A stretch of DNA of 64,000 nucleotides from Microlunatus speluncae (lineage in GTDB: Bacteria; Actinomycetota; Actinomycetes; Propionibacteriales; Propionibacteriaceae), in the NCBI RefSeq assembly GCF_009299835.1, contig NZ_VKCZ01000019.1, positions 558,001-622,000 on the forward strand. The letters are read 5' to 3'. The position numbers were made by a program, and so were the translations under genes. Shown in pieces: positions 52,055 to 61,151 of the stretch. Each line of letters starts with the position of its first letter. Within the stretch, counting starts at the first letter, position 1. A model generated the notes under the pieces. That model had not been told where the DNA came from. It ran no database searches and was given only the letters and a program-made list of their open reading frames with translations.

Positions 52055-52274
52055 GAACGAACGTCCAGGGATTAGCAAAATGGTCGGTGGTCGTCGGCCT
52101 TCCGACTAAAAGGGCCGGGCTAGTGGCAGGTCCACGTTTCTGCTCGCCGACGGCGCGACAGGATCGATGGACCCGGTGAAATGAGATCCCGTCCGTGATT
52201 GCTCCCGAACGCGAGCGCTCAATTGTGCCATGGTCACCTCGACGCCGGTTATTTGAATCTGTAAGCTATAGGAC

Positions 52275-52919
52275 ATGGACGAGTTGCGTGACTATGTTGA
52301 ATGGCATCACAAGTACGACGATCCAAACTCGGGCATGTCTTGGCGGTTGGCGACAGTCCAGAGGTGGTTGCGGCGGGAGCTGGATGATCGCGCGGGACCA
52401 GTCCGCCTGCTCAGCATATGTGCGGGTGACGGTCGCGACATCCTGGGGGTCCTCGCGGACCGTGACGATGCGAACAGGGTTGAAGTGGTGCTGCTTGAGT
52501 TGAACGATGACCTTGCTGACCGCGCCGAGCTTGCCGCCGCTCGGTTGGACCAGGCACGGGTCGATGTGCGTCGCGGTGATGCAGGTAGAACCGCGGCGTA
52601 TGATGGAATCGGCCGGTTCGACATTGTGCTGTTAGTCGGAATATTCGGAAACATTACCGACCTAAGCATCCGACGAACAATTGAATTCGTCCCTGAACTA
52701 TGCGTGCCGGGCGCTTTCGTGGTCTGGTCGCGCGGACGTAGTGATGGCGATCGCAATCCGCAGATCCGGACCTGGTTCGCCGAGAGCGGTTTTGCAGAGG
52801 TCGAATACGCTACGCGTGAGGATGGATTCCTGCCGGCGGTGGGCTCGGTTCGATGGACTGGCGAATCCCGTTCGGTCGAAGCAGGGGCAGGGATCAAGCT
52901 GTTCAAATTTCACTACTGA
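52275..52919 (+). CDS. Class I SAM-dependent methyltransferase-like protein
   Basis: A 214-residue protein with a Rossmann-type SAM-binding start LLSICAGDGRDILGVL, an acidic strand-2 end VEVVLLELND and a motif-IV-like FDIVLLVGIFGN. Family members are small soluble methyltransferases of unknown substrate. The ATG at 52275 is preceded by TATAGGAC, so the mRNA may have almost no leader. Last clear gene of the assembly-line region; it may methylate the product, but nothing else ties it to the pathway. Confidence 0.72.
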   Translation: MDELRDYVEWHHKYDDPNSGMSWRLATVQRWLRRELDDRAGPVRLLSICAGDGRDILGVLADRDDANRVEVVLLELNDDLADRAELAAARLDQARVDVRRGDAGRTAAYDGIGRFDIVLLVGIFGNITDLSIRRTIEFVPELCVPGAFVVWSRGRSDGDRNPQIRTWFAESGFAEVEYATREDGFLPAVGSVRWTGESRSVEAGAGIKLFKFHY

Positions 52920-53210
52920 TGGCCCGGTCAGGAATTGGATCAACCAAGGCCAGGGTGTGGTCGGACAGCGAGCCTCCGTCCTCCAGGTGCGTATCTGGCG
53001 CGGAGGTGATGGACGGCTGGAAGTCACTGGCCGGATCCACGTGATCGACTTGATGGATTTGGTGGGCGACCAGGGATGTAGGCGACCGGGGCATTTCCGC
53101 TGAAACCGGCGCCAACAATGACGATTCGCCTGTCAGGGGAGTACTGATTTCCGTGGGTGCCGGCCGGTCTGAGTCACGTGAGAGGATGGGTGACGTTGCG
53201 GCCCGACCGA
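52920..53210. other. Intergenic stretch with a possible FAD/NAD-oxidoreductase fragment
   Basis: On the minus strand, around 53129-53097, the sequence encodes RIVIVGAGFSG, the dinucleotide-binding start of FAD-dependent oxidoreductases. The reading soon loses similarity and reaches a stop. Probably a truncated N-terminal remnant; no complete gene. Confidence 0.35.
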
Positions 53211-54602
53211 CTATCTACGGGGCGATGCCGGAACAAGTTGGCATGGGGAACTGTCGGATTTGGCGAGTGATTCGAGCAGCGCCGGCCAATGTTCTGTGAG
53301 TACCGTGAAATCGTCCACGCCCGCCAGCACGTCGTCAACGAGGGACTGTCCTGCGCTGTCAATTCCCGAGGCCAGCGTTGTCAGCCGACGCTGGACCTGG
53401 TCGTCGGTCTTGGGATGGTGGTGCTTGATGGCACGGCGGTACACGTCCCTGATGGCATGCCGCATATCCGTCAGTGTTTGCCTTTCTGAATTACGGACCT
53501 CGGTGAATGCCTGCACGTATGCGGGAATGAGGCCATCCTGATATATGGATTGTGGAGCGGTACCGATCGCCTGACGAAATCGAACTCGTTGCTCGCTCCA
53601 CAGGCGGTTCAGAAGCATTTGTCGTACGTCCCGCAGGCCGTAGTCGATCATCCATGCCTCGGAACGCTGAAGGCGCTCTGGTATGTACCGATGCTCTGGT
53701 GCCGCATCGTGGCGGATTACTGGTGATCCAATGCACCGAAGCAAATCGTACACGACGTAGTCAGCCGTAATGGTCGCTCGAGTTGGCAGTTGCGGTAGGA
53801 GCTTCCAGGCCGCTGCGTAGCTGGCAACGCACACCTCGATCCGATGGCCGGGTCGACGGTCCGCGATTCGCATCCGCAAGTGCGGCTCGGGATACTCGCG
53901 TTCCAGTTCCGGGAAGTCTGATTCAGTAAAGTAGCTTTGCACGAATTTGGCTGACGCTGCCAGATCGGGGTGGCTCGACTCAAGTGCACGGAGCTCGACC
54001 ACGAAACTTGGGTCCACTTCCATGAGGTCCCGCCTATCCAGTGGAAGGTCCCCACGGGGGCTAGTGCCGGACATCCATACCAGTTCGTCTGCCCACGGTT
54101 CATCTTTGACTTCGTCCGGCGAGAGAACATCGCGTGCGCGGCGACCCAATGAGCGAACTTCATTATACAGCGGAAAGGATCGGTAATCGACGGCGGGTCC
54201 GGGATCGACCAAATCTGCGTCACGCCGGTGCAATGCGTCATATCCGTGCGCAGCGGCGAACAGCGCTGCCTTGTTCGGGCCTGCGCCGTATGCCGAGTCG
54301 TGCGGTGCTAGAATTGTGTAAATCCGTGCGGCGGTGGGTGAGTCCGCAATGGTTGCAAGGTGCGGGACGATGAGATCCGCGATCAGCCCCGGGGTGACGT
54401 GGTAAAAGTGAACCCCCGGATGTTCGGTCGCTACCTGTTCGAGAATGGTGCGATTGTGTCGTGAGTTGTAAGAATTATGCTCCACGAGTGCAACGTCGCA
54501 TTCGGCGATCCCAGCTTTGCGTATCGCGGCGGCTTCTCGGCCGGCTAGCCAGATACCGGAAGCAACTTGACCGAGAACCGGTACATAGATTAGGTGGCGC
54601 AT
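53211..54602 (-). CDS. DUF6271-like protein of unknown function
   Basis: A 463-residue protein starting MRHLIYVPVLGQVASGIWLA. The segments TILAPHDSAYGAGPNKAALF and HGYDALHRRDADLVDPGP recall the actinobacterial family I know as DUF6271, where an HRRDSD-like acidic motif and the SYGAGPNKA loop are conserved. The pattern (Rossmann-like N-terminus, DxD-like motif) would suit a nucleotide-sugar enzyme, but this is conjecture. The ATG at 54602 is preferred; the open frame continues 94 codons upstream without family similarity. Minus strand, alone; UDP-galactopyranose mutase is 2.4 kb away. Confidence 0.6.
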   Translation of the reverse strand: MRHLIYVPVLGQVASGIWLAGREAAAIRKAGIAECDVALVEHNSYNSRHNRTILEQVATEHPGVHFYHVTPGLIADLIVPHLATIADSPTAARIYTILAPHDSAYGAGPNKAALFAAAHGYDALHRRDADLVDPGPAVDYRSFPLYNEVRSLGRRARDVLSPDEVKDEPWADELVWMSGTSPRGDLPLDRRDLMEVDPSFVVELRALESSHPDLAASAKFVQSYFTESDFPELEREYPEPHLRMRIADRRPGHRIEVCVASYAAAWKLLPQLPTRATITADYVVYDLLRCIGSPVIRHDAAPEHRYIPERLQRSEAWMIDYGLRDVRQMLLNRLWSEQRVRFRQAIGTAPQSIYQDGLIPAYVQAFTEVRNSERQTLTDMRHAIRDVYRRAIKHHHPKTDDQVQRRLTTLASGIDSAGQSLVDDVLAGVDDFTVLTEHWPALLESLAKSDSSPCQLVPASPRR

Positions 54603-55402
54603 TGGTTGATGGTAGCGCAGTCGTCCGCCGTGCGATCTCGGTGATGGCCGTCGGCTCTGTGGTAGGCGACCGAGATTGGTCTCGTCACCATCGGGGATGA
54701 TGGCAAGGTCGTAAGGGGAACACACGGCCAAGAATCGAAGGTGCGACGGCGTGTGTCTGCTATCCGCGGCTGGCGGCGGGTGGCACCTCGCTGCCGCTAC
54801 GGGGAAGCCCGGGTGAATGGCAACTGCGTCGTCGTCACCCAGGTGGTTCGTCCTGGGAGAGCTCAGCCGGGCTGAGGTGGGCACGGCATGGTGGTCTGCC
54901 AGTTCGGGCTCGCCGTCGCTGTCGGCGAGATGTGCGCTTCGCCCGATTCCCTGGATTGCTTGCTCCGGTCAACCAATCAGTGGTCCCAACCTCGATTGGG
55001 TCGGACCCGGGAGTCTCCGGTCCTAAACCCGGCAGCCACGTCGCGCCGTCGGCCGACACGAGATCACAAGCCGCGCTCTGAGAATCGGCGACGGTCGTCG
55101 CGGACGCAACTCGGCGGCCGCCAAGCTGCCTGCCGGAGAGCTGCCGCTGGCCCTCGGACGCGCGCACCTGAGCACTACGGCGACCTACCTTGATGAACCC
55201 GGCGGTGAGGTGATCTGGCGGGGCTATCATTTCGCCGGTTCCGCGCTCCCAGTGCGCTGGCTTCGGCCGTGGCAGATGGCTACGGCCAGGCGGACCCCTA
55301 TGCTCTGCTGGGCGGCGGTCTGCGAACAGTCGGCCCACGTGTCTGGATCGGCTTCAGCTGTCGTGACCACCTGGAACGGACCTTCTTGGGTCGCCGGACC
55401 TG
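54603..55402. other. 800-bp stretch without a recognisable intact gene
   Basis: Several plus-strand frames show short coding-like pieces in different frames (for example around 55140-55240 and 55260-55400), but no motif. Likely decayed DNA continuous with the broken ABC exporter gene that follows. Confidence 0.4.
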
Positions 55403-57009
55403 ATGACCTTCTGGTCGCTACGGAGGTTCTTCCTCGTGTTAAGCCATACACCCAGCACAGCATCACGACCACTGCTGAGTGCTGACTGTCCTTTGGTCGG
55501 CATGTCCCAGGTTGTCAGCCAATCCACGAACCTGATCGGTCAACGGGTCCGCTTGCGCATGAGCACCGCCTACCAAGTCCGTCTGGCGGCCGCCATCGCG
55601 TCGCTCAGTCCACGGGCCTGCGTGATTCGAAGACCTCCGGTACGATCTAGGTCTGTCGGAGATCGCTGTTTGACCTCGGACAACTGGTCAACTCCGTGAT
55701 AGCGTCGATCGCGTCGCTGGTTACTGCGACAGCCGTGTGCGTGTCGGTCTGGGTGATCAGTCCCGCCGCCGGTGTCGTCGTCTTACTCGCCCTGTTGTCG
55801 AGCGTGATCATCTTCGCATGGGAGGCGCGGGTGCAGGACGCCGTCTTCCTCGACGTGGGCCTAGTCGAGCAGCGGTCGACCCACGCGCTTGGGCTGCTGG
55901 TGGGCCAGCGGACCGGCATTGAGTTGGCCGGCCTCGGGTCACCGGGAGTCGTCGTGTCGCTGTCGAACGCGGAGCGTGTACAGGCGAACCGGATCATGGA
56001 TGGACGCCTTCGGACAATCATGAGAGCCGACGCTTTTGGGTGTGCCGCGACGGCCATGCTTCTGGGCGCCGCGCGGGTGGGGGTCGTCAGGGGAGGTGTG
56101 GGCGCAGCAGGGTTCGCCGCTGGCGTCGTCGGCGTATTGGCCGGGCTGGAGCCGACCAGAGGCGCGGGATTCGCGTTCGGAGACGTAATCTCGTTTACCC
56201 CGAACGTCACCGTCTTTCGCGCTGCAACCTCCGACCTTGAACCGCGTGGCACGGATGTGGTCGCTTGGCGTGCGGACAGAGTGGACAGGGCAGGTGTGAG
56301 CGTCCGCTACGAACCCGAGCGACTCGCCTTGGACTCGTTCACACCTACGGTGCGGCGCGGAGAGATGGTGGCCATCGCCGGCGCTAACGGTGGCGGCAAG
56401 ACGACGGCGGTCGGAGCTCTCGTGGGAGACCTCGCCCCCTCATCCGGATCAATCCGTCTTTCAGACAGGCCGGTCGGCGAGATCGACGGTTCAGATCGGC
56501 GCGGCCAGTTCGGACCTCTTGCCCGGGACTTCGGACGATACGAATTCTCGGTCCGGGACGCAGTTCGCCTCGGGCGCGCCGGAGGTGACGCAGAGGATTC
56601 GGCGATCTGGGCCGCGGTGAATCGCGCACACCTAGGCGACCTAGTGGCCTCGATGCCCGATGGATTCGAAACCCAGGTCGGCGAACAATTCGACGGCGTA
56701 GGTCTTTCGGGCGGGGGATGGCAACGCCTTGCCCTAGAACGTCTCTACCTTCGCGACGCACCAATCTGGATACTCGACGAGCCGACATCGTCCATCGACG
56801 CGCTGGCCGAGGAATCGATCTTTGAGGACCTCCGCCAATCGAAGGAGGACCGCGTCACTGTGGTCGTCTCGCACCGGGAGTCAACCTTACGGTCGATGGG
56901 CCGCATCTGCGTCCTCGTCTATGGCTCCTTGGCCGGCGTCTGCACATACCACCAGTTCGTAAAGCACAACGCCGCATTCCGCGATCTGTTCGCGGCGCAG
57001 CTGGCCTAG
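55403..57009 (+). pseudogene. Decayed ABC exporter (membrane domain broken, ATPase domain intact)
   Basis: From 55696 a 437-codon frame encodes the last membrane helices and a full ATPase domain: Walker A GANGGGKT, signature LSGGGWQRL, Walker B IWILDEPTSSID, H-loop VVSHRES. The expected earlier membrane part is present in pieces: IGQRVRLRMSTAYQVRLAAA lies in another frame (to about 55620), then LRDSKTSGTI, an in-frame TAG at about 55650, and RRSLFDLGQLVNSVIAS in the final frame. At least one frameshift and one stop separate the parts, and the first helices are not recognisable. A shortened protein from GTG 55696 might still be made but would lack most of the pore. Confidence 0.65.
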
Positions 57010-57035
57010 TCGGAAAGGCGTGGCAGACCTCAGCG

Positions 57036-58193
57036 ATGAATGCAGATCTGCTGGTAGTGGGCGCAGGTCTATTCGGCCTGACTATCGCCCAACGTGCTGC
57101 GGAGAGTCTCGGACTACGAGTCCTAGTGATCGACCGCAGAGCACACATAGGGGGGAACGCCTACAGTGAGATTGAGCCCCTGACCGGAATTGAAGTCCAC
57201 CGATACGGATCGCACATCTTCCATACCTCGAACCGTCGGGTATGGGAATACGCGAAGCGGTTCACTGCCTTCACGCCTTATGTGCACCGCGTGTTCTCGA
57301 AGCACCGAGGCGAGGTCTTCCCACTGCCGATCAATCTCGGGACAATCAACCAATTCTTCCGAGCCGGATTCTCGCCCGACGAGGCGCGCGATCTGATCGC
57401 TGCCCAGGCGGCCGCGGAAGCCCGCGCCGGCGAGTCGAGCCTCGAGGCCAAGGCGCTGTCGCTCATCGGGCGGCCACTGTACGAGGCGTTCGTTCGCGAC
57501 TACAGTGCTAAGCAGTGGCAGGCTGACCCGGCGGATCTCCCCGCCGACGCGATCACCCGTCTGCCGGTGAGATACACCTACGACAGCAGGTACTTTAGCG
57601 ACCCGTGGCAGGGGCTGCCAGTTGACGGTTATACCCATTGGCTGGAACGTATGGCCGACCATCCAAAGATTGAGCTTCGCCTGACCACCGACTTCTTCGA
57701 CGGTTCCCAAGAAGCGTCGAAGACGAGGGCTCGCGGTGCCTTGCCAATAGTGTACTCCGGACCGGTGGACCGCTACTTCGATTTTTGCGAAGGTGAGCTT
57801 CAGTGGCGGACGCTGGACTTTGAAACGGAGGTGCTGGAAATCCCGGACTTCCAAGGAACTGCGGTCATGAACTTTGCCGATCTCGCCGTTCCATACACCC
57901 GAATCCACGAATTCCGTCACTTCCACCCTGAGCGTCGCTATGCCGCCGACGCGACGGTTGTTATGCGGGAATTCTCGAGGAGTGCTTCTCGCGATGACGA
58001 ACCGTTCTACCCCGTCAACACCGACCGCGATCGGTCCAAGCTCAGTGCCTATCGACGGCTAGCGGAGAAGGAACCACGCGTCATCTTCGGCGGGCGTCTC
58101 GGCACATATCAGTATCTCGACATGCACATGGCGATCGGCGCGGCACTCGCTTGCTTCGACAACCGCGTGGCACCGATGTATCGAGTTGGCTAA
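57036..58193 (+). CDS. glf: UDP-galactopyranose mutase
   Basis: A 385-residue FAD enzyme that interconverts UDP-galactopyranose and UDP-galactofuranose. VVGAGLFGLTIAQRA is the FAD-binding start, HIGGNAYSE and VHRYGSHIFHTSN are mutase signatures, RDYSAKQWQADP holds substrate-binding residues, and GGRLGTYQYLDMHMAIGAAL ends the FAD site. Length is normal. It starts 26 bp after the broken ABC gene. Galactofuranose goes into cell-wall or surface glycans and occasionally into natural products; no galactofuranosyltransferase is recognised nearby, so its role here is open. Confidence 0.95.
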   Translation: MNADLLVVGAGLFGLTIAQRAAESLGLRVLVIDRRAHIGGNAYSEIEPLTGIEVHRYGSHIFHTSNRRVWEYAKRFTAFTPYVHRVFSKHRGEVFPLPINLGTINQFFRAGFSPDEARDLIAAQAAAEARAGESSLEAKALSLIGRPLYEAFVRDYSAKQWQADPADLPADAITRLPVRYTYDSRYFSDPWQGLPVDGYTHWLERMADHPKIELRLTTDFFDGSQEASKTRARGALPIVYSGPVDRYFDFCEGELQWRTLDFETEVLEIPDFQGTAVMNFADLAVPYTRIHEFRHFHPERRYAADATVVMREFSRSASRDDEPFYPVNTDRDRSKLSAYRRLAEKEPRVIFGGRLGTYQYLDMHMAIGAALACFDNRVAPMYRVG

Positions 58194-58229
58194 GCGCCCG
58201 CAGACCAGAGCGGATCTGCGTGCGGGGCG

Positions 58230-58640
58230 AAGCGGAGCGATCCCTGGTGCGCCCGACCCGGTGACACGCGGCCGGCAGTTCGACATCTTCGAGCACTGGC
58301 GGCGGCCATTGCGAGGGCTCCCTGACTAATTCGGCAGCGGCGACTTTCGGGGCGATTGCACCTCGGGGATCTGCCGCCTGTTGATGCCGGAGGGACATCG
58401 CCCGGTCGAGCATCTCCGGAGGTTGGTTGTGGCCACAAGCAATCTGCCCAAGGTGTCGACCTCGAGAACTGCAGAAATGAGTTGAGCATCCGCCGAATTT
58501 TGCCGACGTCATTGCTGGTTGCGCGATCACCTGCGAGAGCATCGACTTCATCGAAGAGGTAGGTCCGGGCGTCACGCAGGGTTGTTACGACTTTGCCCTC
58601 GGTGTAACAGACGACGAGATGGCAGGTGTCCGGGTGATGT
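58230..58640 (-). pseudogene. Remnant of an AAA+ ATPase gene
   Basis: On the minus strand ARTYLFDEVDALAGDRATSN (Walker B and following) continues to DVGKIRRMLNSFLQF. After frameshifts the reading continues as LEVDTLGRLLVATTN (sensor 1) and PEMLDRAMSLRHQ. These are AAA+ (FtsH/BCS1-like ATP-binding protein) motifs in the right order, but in three different frames, and the Walker A part is missing. Clearly a dead fragment. Confidence 0.65.
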
Positions 58641-59141
58641 ACCTCGATCGGTAGGGGCCTGTTGCCACCTATCGCCCGCTACCGACCGTCGTGATGCCCT
58701 CGGTTTCCAGCGAGTAGTCGATGACACCGATCCGGGATTGAGCGCTGAGGCCGCACTGGGCACTCGCGTGGAGCCCTCCGTCGGGCCAACTGGGCCAACG
58801 CGGCTTCTGGGGTCGTCCGCGGGCGGACTGGTGTTGTCTACTGAGGCTCAGAAACACGGGTGTCTGCTGATTGTTGCGCTCTTTTGTCCGGGGTTGTGGA
58901 TTAGAGGCTGGCAACAGGCCGGGCCTGGCATTAGCGATCCTTACCGCTCGGCTCGAGTTGCCAGTAGTGATTACCAGGGCTCGAGATGCTCCGGACGGAC
59001 CGCGATCATATCAGCGAGGATTCGATTGGTTTGCACCCGAGCCCACCAACCCGGGAACATGAAGGTCTGAGTCCCTGCAGCAGTCCCGACGGTCAGAAGA
59101 ACGGTGGGTGCGGTCAGGCCTGAACCAAAGGACGGGTCGGT
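58641..59141. other. Stretch between pseudogenes; possible transposase crumb
   Basis: About 500 bp. On the minus strand near 58740-58680 the reading SRIGVIDYSLETEGITTVGS faintly resembles a conserved strand of IS4-type transposases. A 29-codon minus-strand frame (59057-58971, MFPGWWARVQTNRILADMIA) is unassigned. No intact gene. Confidence 0.3.
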
Positions 59142-60383
59142 ATGTGTACCGATGTAACACTCGGGCCAGGTCCGCAGGACGACACGGCGTCGATTGCTGC
59201 TGGCAGGGATGGCCTCGGCCTGATGCTCAATCCCGTGACTGGTGAGCCGATTGATGAGAAGGAGCTGGCCGAGCGGCTGCTGGCCCAGGCGAAGGCCGAG
59301 GGTGTCAGTCTGGTCGGCCCGGTCGGATTGTTGTCGAGTCTGACTAAGCAGGTGTTGGAGACCGCGCTGGAGGCCGAGCTGACCGAACATCTTGGTCATG
59401 ATCACGGCCAGACACCGTTGGGGTCGAACGTGCGTAGCGGGACCCGGTCGAAGACGGTGATCACCGAGATCGGGCCGGTTGAGATCGAGGCTCCCCGAGA
59501 TCGTGAGGGCAGGTTCGAGCCGCAGATCGTGAGGAACCGGCAACGGCGGCTGGACGGGATCGATGAGATCGTGTTGTCGTTGACCGCGCGGGCTGACCAC
59601 CGGTGAGGTGGCCGCGCACTTTGCCGACGTTTACGGAGCCAGGGTCAGCAAGGACACGATCAGCAAGATCACCGACAAGGTGATCGGCGAGCTGGCCGAA
59701 TGGGCCTCACGTCCGCTCAATGCGGTCTATCCGGTGATCTTCATCGACGCGATCGTGGTCAAGGTCCGTGAAGATAAGGTCCGCAACACCTCGTTCTATG
59801 TCGTGATGGGCGTGACCACGGCCGGGGAACGCGACATCCTCGGGATCTGGGCCGGGGACGGTGGTGAGGGCGCCCGGGCCTGGCTGCAGGTGTTCAGCGA
59901 GTTGAAGAACCGCGGCGTTGGCGACGTGCTGATCGCGGTCTGTGACGGCCTGAAGGGGGTGCCGGAGGCGATCGCCATGACCTGGGAGCGGACCATCGTG
60001 CAGACCTGTGTGGTGCGCCTGATCCGCAACAGTTTCGGCTATGCCGGTCGGCAACATCGCGGACGCCATCGCCAAAGCGTTGCGGCCGGTCTGTGGGAGA
60101 ACACCTGGGCCGAGTTCGTACCGTTCCTCGAATACGACGTCGAGGTCCGCCGTGTCATCTGTTCGACGAACGCGATCGAGTCGATTAATGCCCGGTGCCG
60201 CAGGGCGATCAAGGCCAGAGGCCACTTCCCGAACGAGCAATCGGCGATGAAGTGCCTGTATCTGCTCACCCGCTCCTAGACCCGGCCGGCGGCGGTCGGG
60301 CACGATGGATGATGGGGTCGAAACCAGCGCTGAACGCGTTCGCGATCACCTTCGACGGCCGACTTCAAGCGACTACTCACTGA
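59142..60383 (+). mobile_element. IS256-family transposase, degenerate
   Basis: An IS256/Mutator-type transposase broken by at least two frameshifts. Part 1 (59142-59606): ALEAELTEHLGHDHGQ and RNRQRRLDGIDEIVLSLTAR. Part 2 (59608-60279): FIDAIVVKVRE (first Asp), VCDGLKGVPEAI (second Asp), CSTNAIESINARCRRAIKAR (Glu region). The end (KPALNAFAITFDGRL) is in a third frame to 60383. Between VRLIRNSFGYA and LWENTWAEF about 60 residues usual in the family are missing, an internal deletion. Terminal inverted repeats were not located. It cannot make active enzyme. Confidence 0.88.
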
Positions 60384-60478
60384 TGAACCGGTCGGACCTC
60401 ACCCACAAAGCGGCGGTTCGGGCTGTACTGTCGCCTCAACCGCGGTCTGCGGGTTCAGGGCGAGCTAGGAGGTTGGCG

Positions 60479-60706
60479 GTGGACGTTGGGGTCGAGTGGG
60501 GCGATGCGACTGTCAGCTATCCGGACTGGAAAGGTACATTCCAGATCGACGAGAAGATGACCGGTCCGACCTCGATCTACGATCTAACCACGATAAACCG
60601 TGACGAATGGATGATCATCGGTTTTGACTGGGGCGGCGGGGAGCTACTGGATCACAAGGGCCAGATTCGCAGGAATCCTCACTGGGCGTCCGTGATCGTC
60701 GCCTAA
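60479..60706 (+). CDS. Small hypothetical protein (75 residues)
   Basis: A GTG start at 60479 is preceded by a perfect AGGAGG (60467-60472) at ideal distance. The sequence is acidic and aromatic-rich, with WGDATVSYPDWKGTFQIDEK, SIYDLTTINRDEWMIIGFDW and NPHWASVIVA. No known family or signal is visible. The composition resembles small immunity-like or antitoxin proteins, but that is only an impression. It follows the dead IS256 copy. Confidence 0.55.
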   Translation: MDVGVEWGDATVSYPDWKGTFQIDEKMTGPTSIYDLTTINRDEWMIIGFDWGGGELLDHKGQIRRNPHWASVIVA

Positions 60707-60731
60707 GGGGACGAACATAGATGCCGAAGAG

Positions 60732-60884
60732 GTGCGTGCAACTGAGATCCTTCTGCACGATGTCGATCCGTATGACCTCGTGAAGGCGATTACACACATG
60801 GCCGAGTTTCGGATGCGGATCCGGAGCGTTGTCGGGCGCAGAATTCTGGTCGTCGAACAGTTGGACAATCCAGGACAGGATTGA
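60732..60884 (+). CDS. Possible 50-residue protein
   Basis: A short frame with coding-like character (LLHDVDPYDLVKAITHMAEF, VVGRRILVVEQLDNPGQD) 25 bp after the 75-residue gene. The GTG at 60732 lacks a well-placed ribosome site, so it may be a fragment. No family recognised. Confidence 0.3.
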   Translation: MRATEILLHDVDPYDLVKAITHMAEFRMRIRSVVGRRILVVEQLDNPGQD

Positions 60885-61151
60885 ACCTCGAATCGCGTTC
60901 GAACGGCTGTTTCGGCACGCTCAGCATTGTCGGCCCGAACAGAGTCGCCGCCTTTTGCCACAGGTGTGCTGGAGGGCGACGGCCATCTGGGCTGGCGGTC
61001 AACTTGCGTGTGCTCAGTCAGCTCTAGGGGCCCAGCAGATGAACGCGCGCGGGGGAACCGGGCACTTACTCACCTGGAGGCGGTCACGGCTGCGGAACGA
61101 CTCTGTGATCATCTGCCGGGGCCGCCACATCCCGAGGGAGCTCCGAGGTGT
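60885..61151. other. Intergenic stretch, nothing recognised
   Basis: About 270 bp between a small plus-strand frame and the end of the minus-strand HNH-like gene. No hairpin terminator or gene seen. Confidence 0.4.
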
